Source: an uncultured Oscillospiraceae bacterium
Lineage (GTDB): Bacteria; Bacillota; Clostridia; Oscillospirales; Acutalibacteraceae
DNA: 49,591 nucleotides
Assembly (NCBI GenBank): GCA_900553255.1
Contig: USCI01000007.1
Span: 1 to 49,591 of the forward strand
Direction of reading: 5' to 3'
Positions 16,991-25,704 of the stretch are shown one piece after another. Both the position numbers and the translations under genes were made by a program. The first letter of the stretch is position 1. Each line of letters starts with the position of its first letter. The notes under the pieces were generated by a model, which saw only the letters and a list, made by a program, of their open reading frames with translations, ran no database searches and was not told the origin of the DNA.

Positions 16991-19399
16991 ATGAAATTTG
17001 CCGATCTGTGGGGAAAGCGCCTGGTGTTCTTTGACGGGGCGATGGGCACCATGCTGCAGCAGGCGGGGCTGAAGGGCGGCGAGCTGCCGGAGCTGTGGAA
17101 TCTCGAGAAGCCGGAGGTGGTGGAGGGGATCCATCGCCGTTACCGCGAGGCCGGCTGCGACATCCTCAAAACCAATACGTTCGGCGCGAACCGCTTCAAG
17201 CTCGCCGGCACCGGGCACACGGTGGAGGAAATCGTGTGCCGCGCGGTGGAACTGGCCCGGCGCGGCGCGGGAAAAGACGGGCTGGTGGCGCTGGATATCG
17301 GGCCGACCGGCAAGCTCCTGCAGCCTCTTGGTGATCTGGCGTTCGAGGACGCGTATCAGGCATTCCGGGAGATGGCACAGGCGGGGGAAAAGGCGGGGGC
17401 CGACTGCATCCTGATCGAAACCTTCAGCGATACCTACGAGGTCAAGGCGGCGGTGCTGGCGGCCAAGGAAAGCACCTCTCTGCCGGTGATCGCCACCATG
17501 ATTTTCGACGGGCGCGGCAAGCTGCTGACCGGCGGGGATATCCCGGCGGCTGCGGCGCTGCTCGAAGGGCTCGGCGTGGACGCGCTCGGCTTCAACTGCG
17601 GCGCCGGGCCGGAACAGATGAAGGCCCTGCTGCCGCAGCTGCTCGGCTGCTGTGCGCTGCCGGTGGTGGTCAATCCGAATGCCGGGCTGCCGCGCAGCGA
17701 GGACGGACAGACGGTATTTGACGTGGAGCCCGCCGCGTTCGCCGCGTCCATGCGGGAGCTGGCCGGCATGGGGCTGTGGGCGGCCGGCGGCTGCTGCGGC
17801 ACCACGCCTGCGCATCTGGCGGCGATGATCGACGCCTGCCGCGGCCTGCCGCTTACCCGGCGTGAGGACAGCGGGAAAACGCTGGTTTCCTCCTATGCGC
17901 ATGCGGTGGAGATCGGATCGGCGGAGCCGGTGATTATCGGGGAGCGCATTAACCCGACCGGAAAATCCCGCTTCAAGCAGGCGCTGCGGGAAGGGGATAT
18001 GGATTATATCCTGCGTGAAGGCATCGCCCAGCAGAAGAACGGCGCGCATATTTTGGATGTGAATGTCGGCCTGCCGGAGATCGACGAGCCCGCCCTGATG
18101 GAGCAGGTGGTATGCCGCCTGCAGGGGGTGACCGACCTGCCGCTGCAGATCGATACCTCCGATCCGCAGGCGATGGAGCGGGCACTGCGGGCGTATAACG
18201 GCAAGCCGCTGATCAATTCGGTCAACGGCAAGGCGGAATCGATGCGCACCGTGTTCCCGCTGGTCAAAAAATACGGCGGTGTGGTGGTTTGCCTGACGCT
18301 GGATGAGGATGGTATTCCGGAAACCGCGCAGGGTCGGCTGGCGGTTGCACGCAAAATAGTGGAAACGGCGGCGCAGTACGGTATAGCAAAAAAGGATCTG
18401 CTGGTGGATGTGCTGACCATGACGGTCAGCACCGGGCAGGATGCGGCAAAGGTTACGCTCGAGGCGCTGCGGCTGGTCCGGCAGGAGCTCGGCGTGCATA
18501 CGGTGCTCGGGGTGTCCAACGTGTCGTTCGGTCTGCCGCAGCGTGAGGTGGTCAACGCAGCATTCTATACGCTGGCGCTGCACAGCGGGCTTGACGCGGC
18601 GATCCTCAATCCGAACAGCGCCGGCATGATGAACGCCTATGCAACCTACCGTGCGCTGATGGGGCTGGATGCGGGCTGTGCGGCGTATATCGAGCGGATG
18701 GCGGCGCTGCCGGCGTCTGTTCCGGCGGCAGTGGCGGCGGAAAAGCCGGCCGCTGGGGAAAAGACGCCGGCCGGCGACACCGGGCTGCGGGAGGCGGTGC
18801 GGCGCGGCCTCAAGGAGCGCGCAGCCGCGTCGGCGGCGGAAGAGCTTGGCCGCAAGGAGCCGATGGCGGTCATAGAGGAAGAACTCATGCCGGCACTCGA
18901 CGAGGTGGGCAAGGCCTTTGAAGCCGGCACCCTGTTTCTGCCGCAGCTGCTCATGAGTGCGGAGGCGGCCAAGGCGGCGTTCGAGGTGCTGCGGGAGCAC
19001 ATGAGCCGCACCGGCGGCCGGCCGGAAAAGAAGCAGAAGGTGATCCTGGCCACCGTCAAGGGCGATATCCACGATATCGGAAAAAACATCGTGAAGGTGC
19101 TGATGGAAAACTACGGCTATGATGTGATCGACCTGGGCAAGGATGTGGATCCCCAGGTGGTGGCGGATACGGCGGTGGAGCAGGATGTCCGCCTAGTGGG
19201 GCTGAGCGCGCTGATGACCACCACGGTATCGAGCATGGCCCAGACGATTGATTTGCTGCGCCGGGTCAAGCCGGAGTGCAGGGTGGTGGTTGGCGGCGCC
19301 GTGATGACACAGGCGTATGCCGACCAGATCGGGGCGGACTGCTATTCCCCCGACGCGATGGCCACGGTGCATTATGCGCAGCGGCTGTTCGGCGAATAA
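16991..19399 (+). CDS. metH: B12-dependent methionine synthase (homocysteine, folate and cobalamin domains)
   Basis: 802 residues, shorter than the ~1200 of E. coli MetH because the activation domain is absent. Domains: homocysteine/zinc barrel (1 to about 290; FFDGAMGTMLQ, zinc Cys in GFNCGAGP at about 203 and GGCCGTTPAH at about 266), pterin-binding barrel (about 310-560; IIGERINPTG, LDVNVGLPE), helical cap (about 600-680) and cobalamin Rossmann domain with the DIHDIG motif holding the base-off His (about 692). It transfers the methyl of 5-methyl-THF to homocysteine. The missing domain is the preceding gene. ATG at 16991 follows AAGAGG. Third gene of the metF operon. Confidence 0.96.
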   Translation: MKFADLWGKRLVFFDGAMGTMLQQAGLKGGELPELWNLEKPEVVEGIHRRYREAGCDILKTNTFGANRFKLAGTGHTVEEIVCRAVELARRGAGKDGLVALDIGPTGKLLQPLGDLAFEDAYQAFREMAQAGEKAGADCILIETFSDTYEVKAAVLAAKESTSLPVIATMIFDGRGKLLTGGDIPAAAALLEGLGVDALGFNCGAGPEQMKALLPQLLGCCALPVVVNPNAGLPRSEDGQTVFDVEPAAFAASMRELAGMGLWAAGGCCGTTPAHLAAMIDACRGLPLTRREDSGKTLVSSYAHAVEIGSAEPVIIGERINPTGKSRFKQALREGDMDYILREGIAQQKNGAHILDVNVGLPEIDEPALMEQVVCRLQGVTDLPLQIDTSDPQAMERALRAYNGKPLINSVNGKAESMRTVFPLVKKYGGVVVCLTLDEDGIPETAQGRLAVARKIVETAAQYGIAKKDLLVDVLTMTVSTGQDAAKVTLEALRLVRQELGVHTVLGVSNVSFGLPQREVVNAAFYTLALHSGLDAAILNPNSAGMMNAYATYRALMGLDAGCAAYIERMAALPASVPAAVAAEKPAAGEKTPAGDTGLREAVRRGLKERAAASAAEELGRKEPMAVIEEELMPALDEVGKAFEAGTLFLPQLLMSAEAAKAAFEVLREHMSRTGGRPEKKQKVILATVKGDIHDIGKNIVKVLMENYGYDVIDLGKDVDPQVVADTAVEQDVRLVGLSALMTTTVSSMAQTIDLLRRVKPECRVVVGGAVMTQAYADQIGADCYSPDAMATVHYAQRLFGE

Positions 19400-19427
19400 A
19401 TGGTTTTGGTCAGACGATGAACGCGGG

Positions 19428-19453
19428 CAGGCGGGGACGATTGTCCCCGCCTG
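19428..19453 (+). terminator. Strong stem-loop after metH
   Basis: A perfect 11-bp GC-rich stem (19428-19438 with 19443-19453, loop GATT) follows the metH stop. No T run follows, so it may stabilise the mRNA end or attenuate read-through into the glycosylase gene. Confidence 0.5.
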
Positions 19454-19486
19454 TGTGGTTTGCGTACCGAAAGGAGCGGGTGAAGG

Positions 19487-20014
19487 ATGCCGGAAGGGTT
19501 TGCGCCGGTTGCGGCGCCGGATGCCGAGGTGCTGCTGCTGGGGACGATGCCTTCGGTGGCGTCGCTGCAGAAGGGGCAGTATTACGGCTTCGGCCGCAAT
19601 GCGTTCTGGCCGTTGCTGTACGCCCTGTGGGAGGCGGGGGAGCCGCCGGAGGAGTATGCGCTGCGCCTGCAGTTTGTGGTTTCGCACCGCCTGGCGCTTT
19701 GGGACGTGCTGCGGGAATGCGAGCGCGAGGGCAGTGCGGACGCTTCCATCCGTGCACCGCAGGCAAACGATTTTGCCGCTTTTGCTGCGGCGCATCCACG
19801 CATCCGCCGGGTGTTTTTCAATTCCTCCGGCGCAGCGGCGCTGTACCGCCGCCTGGTGAATCCCGATCCGTTTGCGCATTGTCCGAAAACCACGCTGCCA
19901 TCGTCCTCGCCGGCGCGCGCAATGCGGTTCGCGGACAAGCTGCGGCTGTGGCTTCCGCTGCGTGAGGCGGCGGAAGAACAGCCGGAAGGGGAAAACAGGG
20001 CTTTTTCGCCGTAA
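19487..20014 (+). CDS. Mug/TDG-type DNA glycosylase (DNA-deoxyinosine glycosylase family)
   Basis: 175 residues of the uracil-DNA glycosylase superfamily, Mug-like branch. The segment LLLGTMPSVASLQKGQYYG (about 15-33) is the catalytic GxxPS block, NAFW follows at about 39, and the second active-site loop is FFNSSGAAALY (about 109-119). Proteins with this pattern are called DNA-deoxyinosine glycosylases and excise hypoxanthine or uracil from mispairs. The ATG at 19487 follows AAAGGAGC. It starts 87 bases after metH and ends 72 bases before the glyA ATG, so it may be partly cotranscribed with metH. Confidence 0.85.
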   Translation: MPEGFAPVAAPDAEVLLLGTMPSVASLQKGQYYGFGRNAFWPLLYALWEAGEPPEEYALRLQFVVSHRLALWDVLRECEREGSADASIRAPQANDFAAFAAAHPRIRRVFFNSSGAAALYRRLVNPDPFAHCPKTTLPSSSPARAMRFADKLRLWLPLREAAEEQPEGENRAFSP

Positions 20015-20018
20015 GCCC

Positions 20019-20048
20019 TTGCGCGGGACACCGGTATAGTGGTATGAT
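20019..20048 (+). promoter_or_regulatory. Candidate promoter of glyA
   Basis: TTGCGC (20019-20024) and TATGAT (20043-20048), spacer 18 bases, lead to the glyA ATG at 20087. Confidence 0.5.
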
Positions 20049-20086
20049 AGAACCAACAATTTTTGGGAAAAGAGAGGGTCTTTGCG

Positions 20087-21337
20087 ATGTACGAGAATTT
20101 GATGGATACGATCGGCTTTGTCAAAAATGTGGACGAGCAGGTCGGTATGGCGATGGAACGCGAACTGATGCGCCAGCGCCGCAATCTGGAGCTGATCGCG
20201 TCGGAAAATATTGTTTCCCCGGCCGTTATGGCGGCGATGGGCAGTGTGCTGACCAACAAATACGCCGAGGGCTATCCGGGCAAGCGCTATTACGGCGGCT
20301 GCCAGGAGGTTGATGTGGTGGAGAACATCGCCCGTGAGCGTGCGTGCAAGCTGTTCGGCGCGGAGCACGCCAACGTGCAGCCGCATTCCGGTGCGCAGGC
20401 CAACCAGGCGGCGTACTTCGCTCTCATCGAGCCGGGCGATACGGTGCTGGGCATGAACCTGGCGCACGGCGGCCACCTGACCCACGGCTCACCGGTCAAT
20501 TTCTCCGGCAAGCTGTATAACTTCGTCCCCTACGGCGTGGACGAGGAAACCGGCTTCATCGATTACGACAAGGTGCGCGCGCTGGCGCTCGAGCACAAGC
20601 CGAAGCTGATTGTCGCCGGCGCGAGCGCGTATCCGCGGGAGATCAAATTCGACCGCCTGCGGGAGATCGCCGACGAGTGCGGCGCGCTGCTGATGGTGGA
20701 TATGGCGCACATCGCCGGACTGGTGGCGACCGGCAACCATATGAACCCGGTGCCGTACTGCGATGTGGTTACCACCACCACCCATAAAACACTGCGCGGC
20801 CCGCGCGGCGGCATGATCCTGTGCAAGGAGCAGTATGCAAAGGCTATCGACAAGGCGGTGTTCCCGGGTTCCCAGGGCGGTCCGCTGATGCATGTGATCG
20901 CAGCAAAGGCGGTCTGCTTCGGCGAAGCGCTTACCCCGGCGTTCAAGGCGTATCAGGATCAGATTGTCAAAAATGCGGCGGCACTCGCACAGGGGCTGCT
21001 CTCCCGCGGGCTGAAGCTGGTTTCCGGCGGCACCGATAATCACCTGATGCTGATGGATCTGCGCGAAACCGGCATCACCGGCAAGGAGCTCGAGCATCGG
21101 CTGGATGAGGTGTACATCACCGTCAACAAAAATACCATTCCCAACGAGCCGCTGTCGCCGTTTGTCACCTCCGGTATCCGTATCGGTACGCCGGCGGTTA
21201 CCTCCCGCGGCCTGAAGGAAGAGGATATGGAGGTCATCGCTTCCTGCATCGCCGACGTTGTTGCGGATTTCGACGGCAGGGCCGACGCCGTGCGTGAGCG
21301 GGTCAATGCCCTGTGCGCCAAGTACCCGCTGTATTAA
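20087..21337 (+). CDS. glyA: Serine hydroxymethyltransferase
   Basis: 416 residues, full length. Signatures of this PLP enzyme: NLELIASENIVSP (about 30-42), GYPGKRYYGGC (about 62), the PLP-holding Lys234 in TTTTHKTLRGPRGG, and the C-terminal VTSGIRIGTPAVTSRGLKE. It makes glycine and 5,10-methylene-THF from serine, feeding the metF/metH module encoded just upstream. The ATG at 20087 follows GAGAGGG; an in-frame ATG at 20063 lacks a site. Ten bases separate it from the esterase gene. Confidence 0.97.
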   Translation: MYENLMDTIGFVKNVDEQVGMAMERELMRQRRNLELIASENIVSPAVMAAMGSVLTNKYAEGYPGKRYYGGCQEVDVVENIARERACKLFGAEHANVQPHSGAQANQAAYFALIEPGDTVLGMNLAHGGHLTHGSPVNFSGKLYNFVPYGVDEETGFIDYDKVRALALEHKPKLIVAGASAYPREIKFDRLREIADECGALLMVDMAHIAGLVATGNHMNPVPYCDVVTTTTHKTLRGPRGGMILCKEQYAKAIDKAVFPGSQGGPLMHVIAAKAVCFGEALTPAFKAYQDQIVKNAAALAQGLLSRGLKLVSGGTDNHLMLMDLRETGITGKELEHRLDEVYITVNKNTIPNEPLSPFVTSGIRIGTPAVTSRGLKEEDMEVIASCIADVVADFDGRADAVRERVNALCAKYPLY

Positions 21338-21347
21338 GGGTGATCGT

Positions 21348-22088
21348 ATGGCGCAGTTTGAAGGTACGGTTTATTCCGCTTCACTCGGCATGATGACCGG
21401 AATTGCGGTGTCGCTCCCGGCGGAAGGGCGGGAGCAGCCGGACGGGCTGCCGGTGCTGTATCTGCTGCACGGTCTGGGTGACAACCATTCCTGTTGGCTG
21501 CGGCGTACGGCCGTGGATCGCTATGCGGAGGAGTACGGGATAGCCGTCGTGATGCCGGAGGTGCAGCGCAGCTTTTACTGCGATATGGCGCACGGGCCGG
21601 CGTATTTTACCTATATTGCCGATGAGCTGCCGCAGATATGCCAGCGCCTGTTCCGGCTGTCGGCCAAGCGGGAGGATACCTTTATCGCGGGCAATTCAAT
21701 GGGCGGCTATGGTGCGCTGAAGGCGGCGCTGTCGCGGCCGGAGCGGTTTGCCGCTGCGGCGAGCTTCTCGGGCGCCGTGGATGTGCGCGGCCGGCCGATT
21801 CTGGACACGGCGGAGAGTTATGCGATTCACGGCGGCCAGCTGCAGGACAAGGACGACCTGTTCCGGCTGGCCGAGCAGGCGGCTCTGCACCCGGACGGCT
21901 GTCCGCGGCTGTATATGGCCTGCGGGCTTTCGGATTTCCTGTATGAGGATAATCAGAAATTCCGCCGGCATCTGCAGAAACTTGGCCTGCCGCTTTCCTA
22001 TGAAGAATGGGGAGGCGGGCATACGTGGGATTTCTGGGATGCAGCGGTGCAAAAAGCGCTGCGCTTTTTTAAGGAGGATGCCCGATGA
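21348..22088 (+). CDS. Alpha/beta-hydrolase esterase (FrmB/tributyrin esterase-like)
   Basis: 246 residues of the esterase D/antigen 85-like family. LPVLYLLHGLGDNHSCW (about 35-51) gives the oxyanion HG loop, GNSMGGYGAL (about 118-127) the nucleophile Ser, and GGGHTWDFW near the C-terminus the catalytic His; an Asp in LSDFLYEDN (about 190-200) may complete the triad. Members hydrolyse short acyl or acetyl esters, including those on plant or host sugars; the substrate here is unknown. No signal peptide, so cytoplasmic. It lies between glyA and rarA and overlaps rarA by four bases. Confidence 0.85.
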   Translation: MAQFEGTVYSASLGMMTGIAVSLPAEGREQPDGLPVLYLLHGLGDNHSCWLRRTAVDRYAEEYGIAVVMPEVQRSFYCDMAHGPAYFTYIADELPQICQRLFRLSAKREDTFIAGNSMGGYGALKAALSRPERFAAAASFSGAVDVRGRPILDTAESYAIHGGQLQDKDDLFRLAEQAALHPDGCPRLYMACGLSDFLYEDNQKFRRHLQKLGLPLSYEEWGGGHTWDFWDAAVQKALRFFKEDAR

Positions 22089-23362
22089 CGTCACCGCTGG
22101 CGGACAGAATGCGTCCGGAAACGCTCGACGATATCGTCGGGCAGCGTCATCTGCTCGCCCCGGGCAAGGCGCTGCGCACGATTATTGAGTCGGGACATAT
22201 CCCGAACCTGATTTTTTACGGCCCGTCCGGGGTGGGGAAGACCACCCTGGCGCGCATTATTGCGAAACGGTCGGATATGCGGCTGCACAAGCTCAACGGC
22301 ACCACCGCCTCCATCGCGGATATCAAGGCGGTGGTGGAGGAGACCGGTACGCTCGCCGGGGTGGGCGGCATCCTGCTGTACTTGGACGAAATCCAGTATT
22401 TTAACAAAAAGCAGCAGCAGGTGCTGCTGGAGTACATCGAAAACGGGCAGATCACCCTGATTGCCTCCACAACGGAGAATCCCTATTTTTACGTGTACGG
22501 TGCGATCCTCAGCCGCTCGACGGTCTTTGAATTCAAGGCGGTCGAGCCGGCCGAGGTGGAGCGTGCGGTGGAGCGGGGATTCCGCTTCCTCGAGCAGGAG
22601 CAGGGGACGCCGATTGCCCTGGAGGACGGGGTGGTGCAGCGGATCGCCCTGGCCTGCGGCGGCGATGTGCGCAAGGCCATCAATGCGGTGGAGCTGTGCG
22701 CGCTCGCGGCGCCGCCGGATGCGCAGGGTGCACGGCAGGTGACGCTGGAGATTGCGGAGCAGCTCGCGCAGCGCAGCGCCCTGCGCTATGACAAGGAAGG
22801 CGACGAGCATTACGATATCGTTTCCGCCTATCAAAAATCCATGCGCGGCTCCGACCCGAATGCGGCACTGCATTATCTGGCGCGGCTGCTTGAGGCGGGA
22901 GACCTGCCGTCCGCGTGCCGGCGGCTGATGGTCTGCGCGTGCGAGGATGTGGGGCTGGCGTATCCGATGATTATCCCGATTGTCAAAGCGGCGGTGGACG
23001 CCGCCCTGCAGGTGGGGCTGCCGGAAGCGCGCATCCCGCTGGCGGATGCGGTGGTGCTAGTCAGCCAGGCGCCGAAATCCAATGCGGCCTACGCAGCCGT
23101 GGACAAGGCGCTCGAAGATATCCGCGCCGGCCGCTCCGGTCCGATCCCGCGTACGCTCCAGAACAAGCATTTTGACGGTGAGGACAACCCCAACAAGGGG
23201 CAGTTCTATCAATACCCGCACGACTTCCCCGGGCACTGGCTGCCGCAGCAGTATCTGCCGGATGCCATCCGCGACGCGGTGTATTACGTTCCCGGCGACA
23301 ACAAGAACGAACAGGCGTATGCCGCGTATTGGAAGGAAATCCGCGGCAGATATAATAAGTAA
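22085..23362 (+). CDS. rarA: Replication-associated recombination protein A (MgsA/RarA AAA+ ATPase)
   Basis: 425 residues, typical for RarA. The N-terminus has PLADRMRPETLDDIVGQRHL, Walker A GPSGVGKTT (about 47-55), Walker B LLYLDEIQYFN (about 98-108) and sensor 1 ASTTENPYF. The C-terminal region with CACEDVGLAYP (about 280) and the closing YQYPHDFPGHWLPQQYLP is diagnostic. It acts at stalled replication forks. The ATG overlaps the esterase stop (ATGA), so it is translationally coupled. Ends at a 16-bp terminator hairpin. Confidence 0.96.
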   Translation: MTSPLADRMRPETLDDIVGQRHLLAPGKALRTIIESGHIPNLIFYGPSGVGKTTLARIIAKRSDMRLHKLNGTTASIADIKAVVEETGTLAGVGGILLYLDEIQYFNKKQQQVLLEYIENGQITLIASTTENPYFYVYGAILSRSTVFEFKAVEPAEVERAVERGFRFLEQEQGTPIALEDGVVQRIALACGGDVRKAINAVELCALAAPPDAQGARQVTLEIAEQLAQRSALRYDKEGDEHYDIVSAYQKSMRGSDPNAALHYLARLLEAGDLPSACRRLMVCACEDVGLAYPMIIPIVKAAVDAALQVGLPEARIPLADAVVLVSQAPKSNAAYAAVDKALEDIRAGRSGPIPRTLQNKHFDGEDNPNKGQFYQYPHDFPGHWLPQQYLPDAIRDAVYYVPGDNKNEQAYAAYWKEIRGRYNK

Positions 23363-23464
23363 ACCTTGCCGGTGTCAACCGGCTGGTTGGTGTGCGGCGG
23401 CGCACGGCCAAGCCATCACCCAGCCGGGCTTTTCTCCGGCCGGTTCGGAGATAATAAACCGAAA

Positions 23465-23500
23465 AAACGGTACGGCCGGCATTTGCCGGCCGTACCGTTT
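23465..23500 (+). terminator. 16-bp hairpin terminator after rarA
   Basis: A perfect 16-bp stem (23465-23480 with 23485-23500, loop ATTT) with AAA at its base and TTT at its foot; it works in either direction and ends the glyA-esterase-rarA unit. Confidence 0.75.
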
Positions 23501-23522
23501 ATTGGATCAGGAGGTGGTTTCC

Positions 23523-24065
23523 TTGCAGATTGGGCAGGAAGGCTCCCTTGTGCTGCGCTGCTTGGAATATACGGATGTGGAAACCATGCTGTGCTGGCTG
23601 CAGGATGAGCGCGTGCTGAAGGACTACGAGGGGCGGGACCAGCATTTTGACCGGGCGCAGGTGGAGGAGAAGTTTTTTTCACGCACGGCGCAGGAAGAGG
23701 GAATGACCGCCTGCGTGTTTGAAGAAGGCGGGAGGCCTGTCGGCTACCTGCAGTTTTATCCCGCGGATGCACGGGAGTATGGCCTTGAGGATGCCGACGG
23801 CACCTATGCGGCGGATATCTTCATCGGGGAAATTGACCGGCAGGGAAAAGGAATCGGGGTGCGCATACTGCGGCTTGTGGCGGCGTATCTTGAAAGGGAG
23901 ACTGCCGCATGCCGGCTTGTTGTGGACCCGCGCAGCGAAAACGGGAGGGCGATCCGCTGCTATGAAAAGGCGGGTTTCCGCCGGGTCAAGGTGCTGCCGG
24001 CCCACGAAAAGCATGAGGGTAAGTGGCACGACTGCGTGCTGATGGAGAAGCGGCTGAGGCTGTAG
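23523..24065 (+). CDS. AAC(6')-like GNAT acetyltransferase
   Basis: 180 residues, the length of aminoglycoside 6'-N-acetyltransferases. The N-terminal part (LRCLEYTDVETMLCWLQDE) and the acetyl-CoA loop (IDRQGKGIGVRILRLVAAYL, about 108-127), followed by VDPRSENGRAIRCYEKAGF (about 138-156), are the GNAT motifs A and B in the AAC(6')/AacA style. Such chromosomal copies may acetylate amines or peptides other than drugs, so resistance is not implied. The TTG at 23523 follows GGAGGT by about seven bases. It is a single-gene unit between two hairpin terminators; its promoter is not evident. No sign of transfer by base composition. Confidence 0.82.
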   Translation: MQIGQEGSLVLRCLEYTDVETMLCWLQDERVLKDYEGRDQHFDRAQVEEKFFSRTAQEEGMTACVFEEGGRPVGYLQFYPADAREYGLEDADGTYAADIFIGEIDRQGKGIGVRILRLVAAYLERETAACRLVVDPRSENGRAIRCYEKAGFRRVKVLPAHEKHEGKWHDCVLMEKRLRL

Positions 24066-24170
24066 AAAAAAGCGGTTCCGGCGACAAAGAGAATAGTGAT
24101 TATTGACAAAAGGCAGACAGAGGAAAACCGAGGAAACATGAGGATTTTTGAGGAAAAGCGGTTTTAAAGC

Positions 24171-24200
24171 CGTCTCAAAGCGTTTGGAGACGATTTTTTT
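24171..24200 (+). terminator. Terminator after the acetyltransferase gene
   Basis: CGTCTC (24171-24176) pairs with GAGACG (24187-24192), extended by three A-T pairs with a bulged G, and seven T follow (24194-24200). It is 100 bases after the stop and just before the pot promoter. Confidence 0.65.
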
Positions 24201-24220
24201 CGAGAAAATCACAAAAAATA

Positions 24221-24249
24221 TTGACTTTTTAGCAATTTGCCCTTATATT
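24221..24249 (+). promoter_or_regulatory. Strong sigma-A promoter of the potABCD operon
   Basis: TTGACT (24221-24226), 17-base spacer, TATATT (24244-24249). Transcription is predicted to start near 24256, leaving about 300 untranslated bases before potA. Confidence 0.8.
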
Positions 24250-24255
24250 GATACT

Positions 24256-24555
24256 GTTGCTCATCTTTAAGAGAAGCATCTGCTCATCGCCGGCGAAAAT
24301 CAGGGACCGCCGGCGATGGAAAAAGCGGTTTCCATGCGGCGCCGCAATTCCTGCCCCAACGAGGCGGAGAATTGTGAAAAACCCTTTGCGGAGGGCGTCG
24401 GAAAAGAAGCCGCGGTTTCCGGCCGTCAGCCGGAAACTCTCGCAGCGAATTGCCGGGATGAACAGAACCAAATTCCACCCGCCTGCAAAACCGGGTTCGG
24501 TTGGTTTCTGTTTACCCTACGGTTTGCCGCGCACCGCAAAGGGGGATGCATCGGA
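24256..24555 (+). promoter_or_regulatory. Long structured leader of the potABCD operon
   Basis: About 300 transcribed bases without a supportable gene. Two clear hairpins: 10 bp formed by CATCGCCGGC and GCCGGCGATG near 24284-24317, and 9 bp at 24415-24423 with 24429-24437 (loop CGTCA). No T-tailed terminator precedes potA. I do not recognise a known riboswitch class; polyamine-responsive control is a guess. In-frame codons upstream of the potA ATG are open but lack a ribosome site and resemble no protein. Confidence 0.5.
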
Positions 24556-25704
24556 ATGGAAAAAAAGAATATCATTACGCTCAAAGACATCGTGGTTTCG
24601 TTTGACGGTGAACAGGTGCTGGATCACATCAATCTCAGCATCGCGGACGGAGAGTTCGTTACGCTGCTTGGCCCTTCGGGCTGCGGCAAGACGACGACGC
24701 TGAGGATTATCGGCGGCTTCGTGACACCGGACAGCGGCGATGTCTTTTTTGACGGCAAACGCATCAATGACCTGCCCGCGCACAAGCGGCGGGTGAATAC
24801 CATCTTTCAGCGATATGCCCTGTTCCCGCATCTGAATGTGTACGAAAATGTCGCGTTCGGCATGCGGGTACAGAAAAAGCCGAATGCGGAGATCCACAAA
24901 ACGGTCAAGCGCATGCTGGAGATGGTCAACCTCAAAGGCTTTGAGCGGCGCAGCGTAAACAAGCTGTCCGGTGGTCAGCAGCAGCGTGTCGCCATCGCGC
25001 GTGCGCTGGCGAACAACCCGAGCGTGCTGCTGCTCGACGAACCGCTCGCCGCGCTGGATCTCAAGCTGCGCAAGGATATGCAGCAGGAGCTGAAAAATAT
25101 CCAGCAGCAGATGGGCGTTACCTTCATCTACGTTACCCACGATCAGGAAGAAGCGCTGTCGATGTCCGACACGGTTGTGGTTATGGACAGCGGCCGTATC
25201 CAGCAGATCGGCACGCCGCAGGATATTTATAACGAACCGAGCAATGCCTTTGTGGCCGATTTTATCGGGGAAAGCAATATCCTCGACGGTGTGATGGACG
25301 AGGATTATCTCGTGAGCTTTTTCGGCCATAAATTCCGCTGCCTGGATAAGGGCTTTAAAAACGGTGAGCCGGTCGATGTGGTGATCCGGCCGGAGGACAT
25401 CCATATCGTTCCGCCGGAGGAGGGCCATCTTTCCGGGACGGTTACCAGCGTAACCTTCAAGGGCGTCCATTATGAAATCATTGTGGACATCAAGGGCTTC
25501 AAGTGGATGATTCAGACCACCGCATGCCAGGCGGTGGGGGATGTGATCGGCATCCGGCTGAGCCCGGATGACATGCATGTCATGAAGAAATCGGTTTATT
25601 CCGGCGTGTACGGCGATTACAGCTCGTTCAGTGAGGAATACGAGCGTCTCGACGATGTCAACGCGGTGCCGGAAGATGAGGGCAACCCGGAGGCAGAGGT
25701 ATGA
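24556..25704 (+). CDS. potA: Spermidine/putrescine ABC transporter ATP-binding protein
   Basis: 382 residues. Walker A LGPSGCGKTTTLR (about 38-50), Q-loop in NTIFQRYALFPHL (about 85), signature NKLSGGQQQRVAIARAL (about 135-150), Walker B VLLLDEPLAALDLKLR (about 158-173) and the H-loop in YVTHDQEEAL. The C-terminal ~120 residues are the TOBE regulatory domain (VVIRPEDIHIV). It powers polyamine import through PotB/PotC. The ATG at 24556 follows AGGGGGA; an in-frame ATG 240 bases upstream would add an 80-residue stretch unlike any PotA. First gene of a tight operon (four-base overlaps). Confidence 0.96.
   Translation: MEKKNIITLKDIVVSFDGEQVLDHINLSIADGEFVTLLGPSGCGKTTTLRIIGGFVTPDSGDVFFDGKRINDLPAHKRRVNTIFQRYALFPHLNVYENVAFGMRVQKKPNAEIHKTVKRMLEMVNLKGFERRSVNKLSGGQQQRVAIARALANNPSVLLLDEPLAALDLKLRKDMQQELKNIQQQMGVTFIYVTHDQEEALSMSDTVVVMDSGRIQQIGTPQDIYNEPSNAFVADFIGESNILDGVMDEDYLVSFFGHKFRCLDKGFKNGEPVDVVIRPEDIHIVPPEEGHLSGTVTSVTFKGVHYEIIVDIKGFKWMIQTTACQAVGDVIGIRLSPDDMHVMKKSVYSGVYGDYSSFSEEYERLDDVNAVPEDEGNPEAEV

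Noticed and set aside
16880..19072. 730-codon minus-strand open frame opposite metH
   Set aside because: Shadow of a GC-rich gene; metH on the + strand has all its domain motifs.
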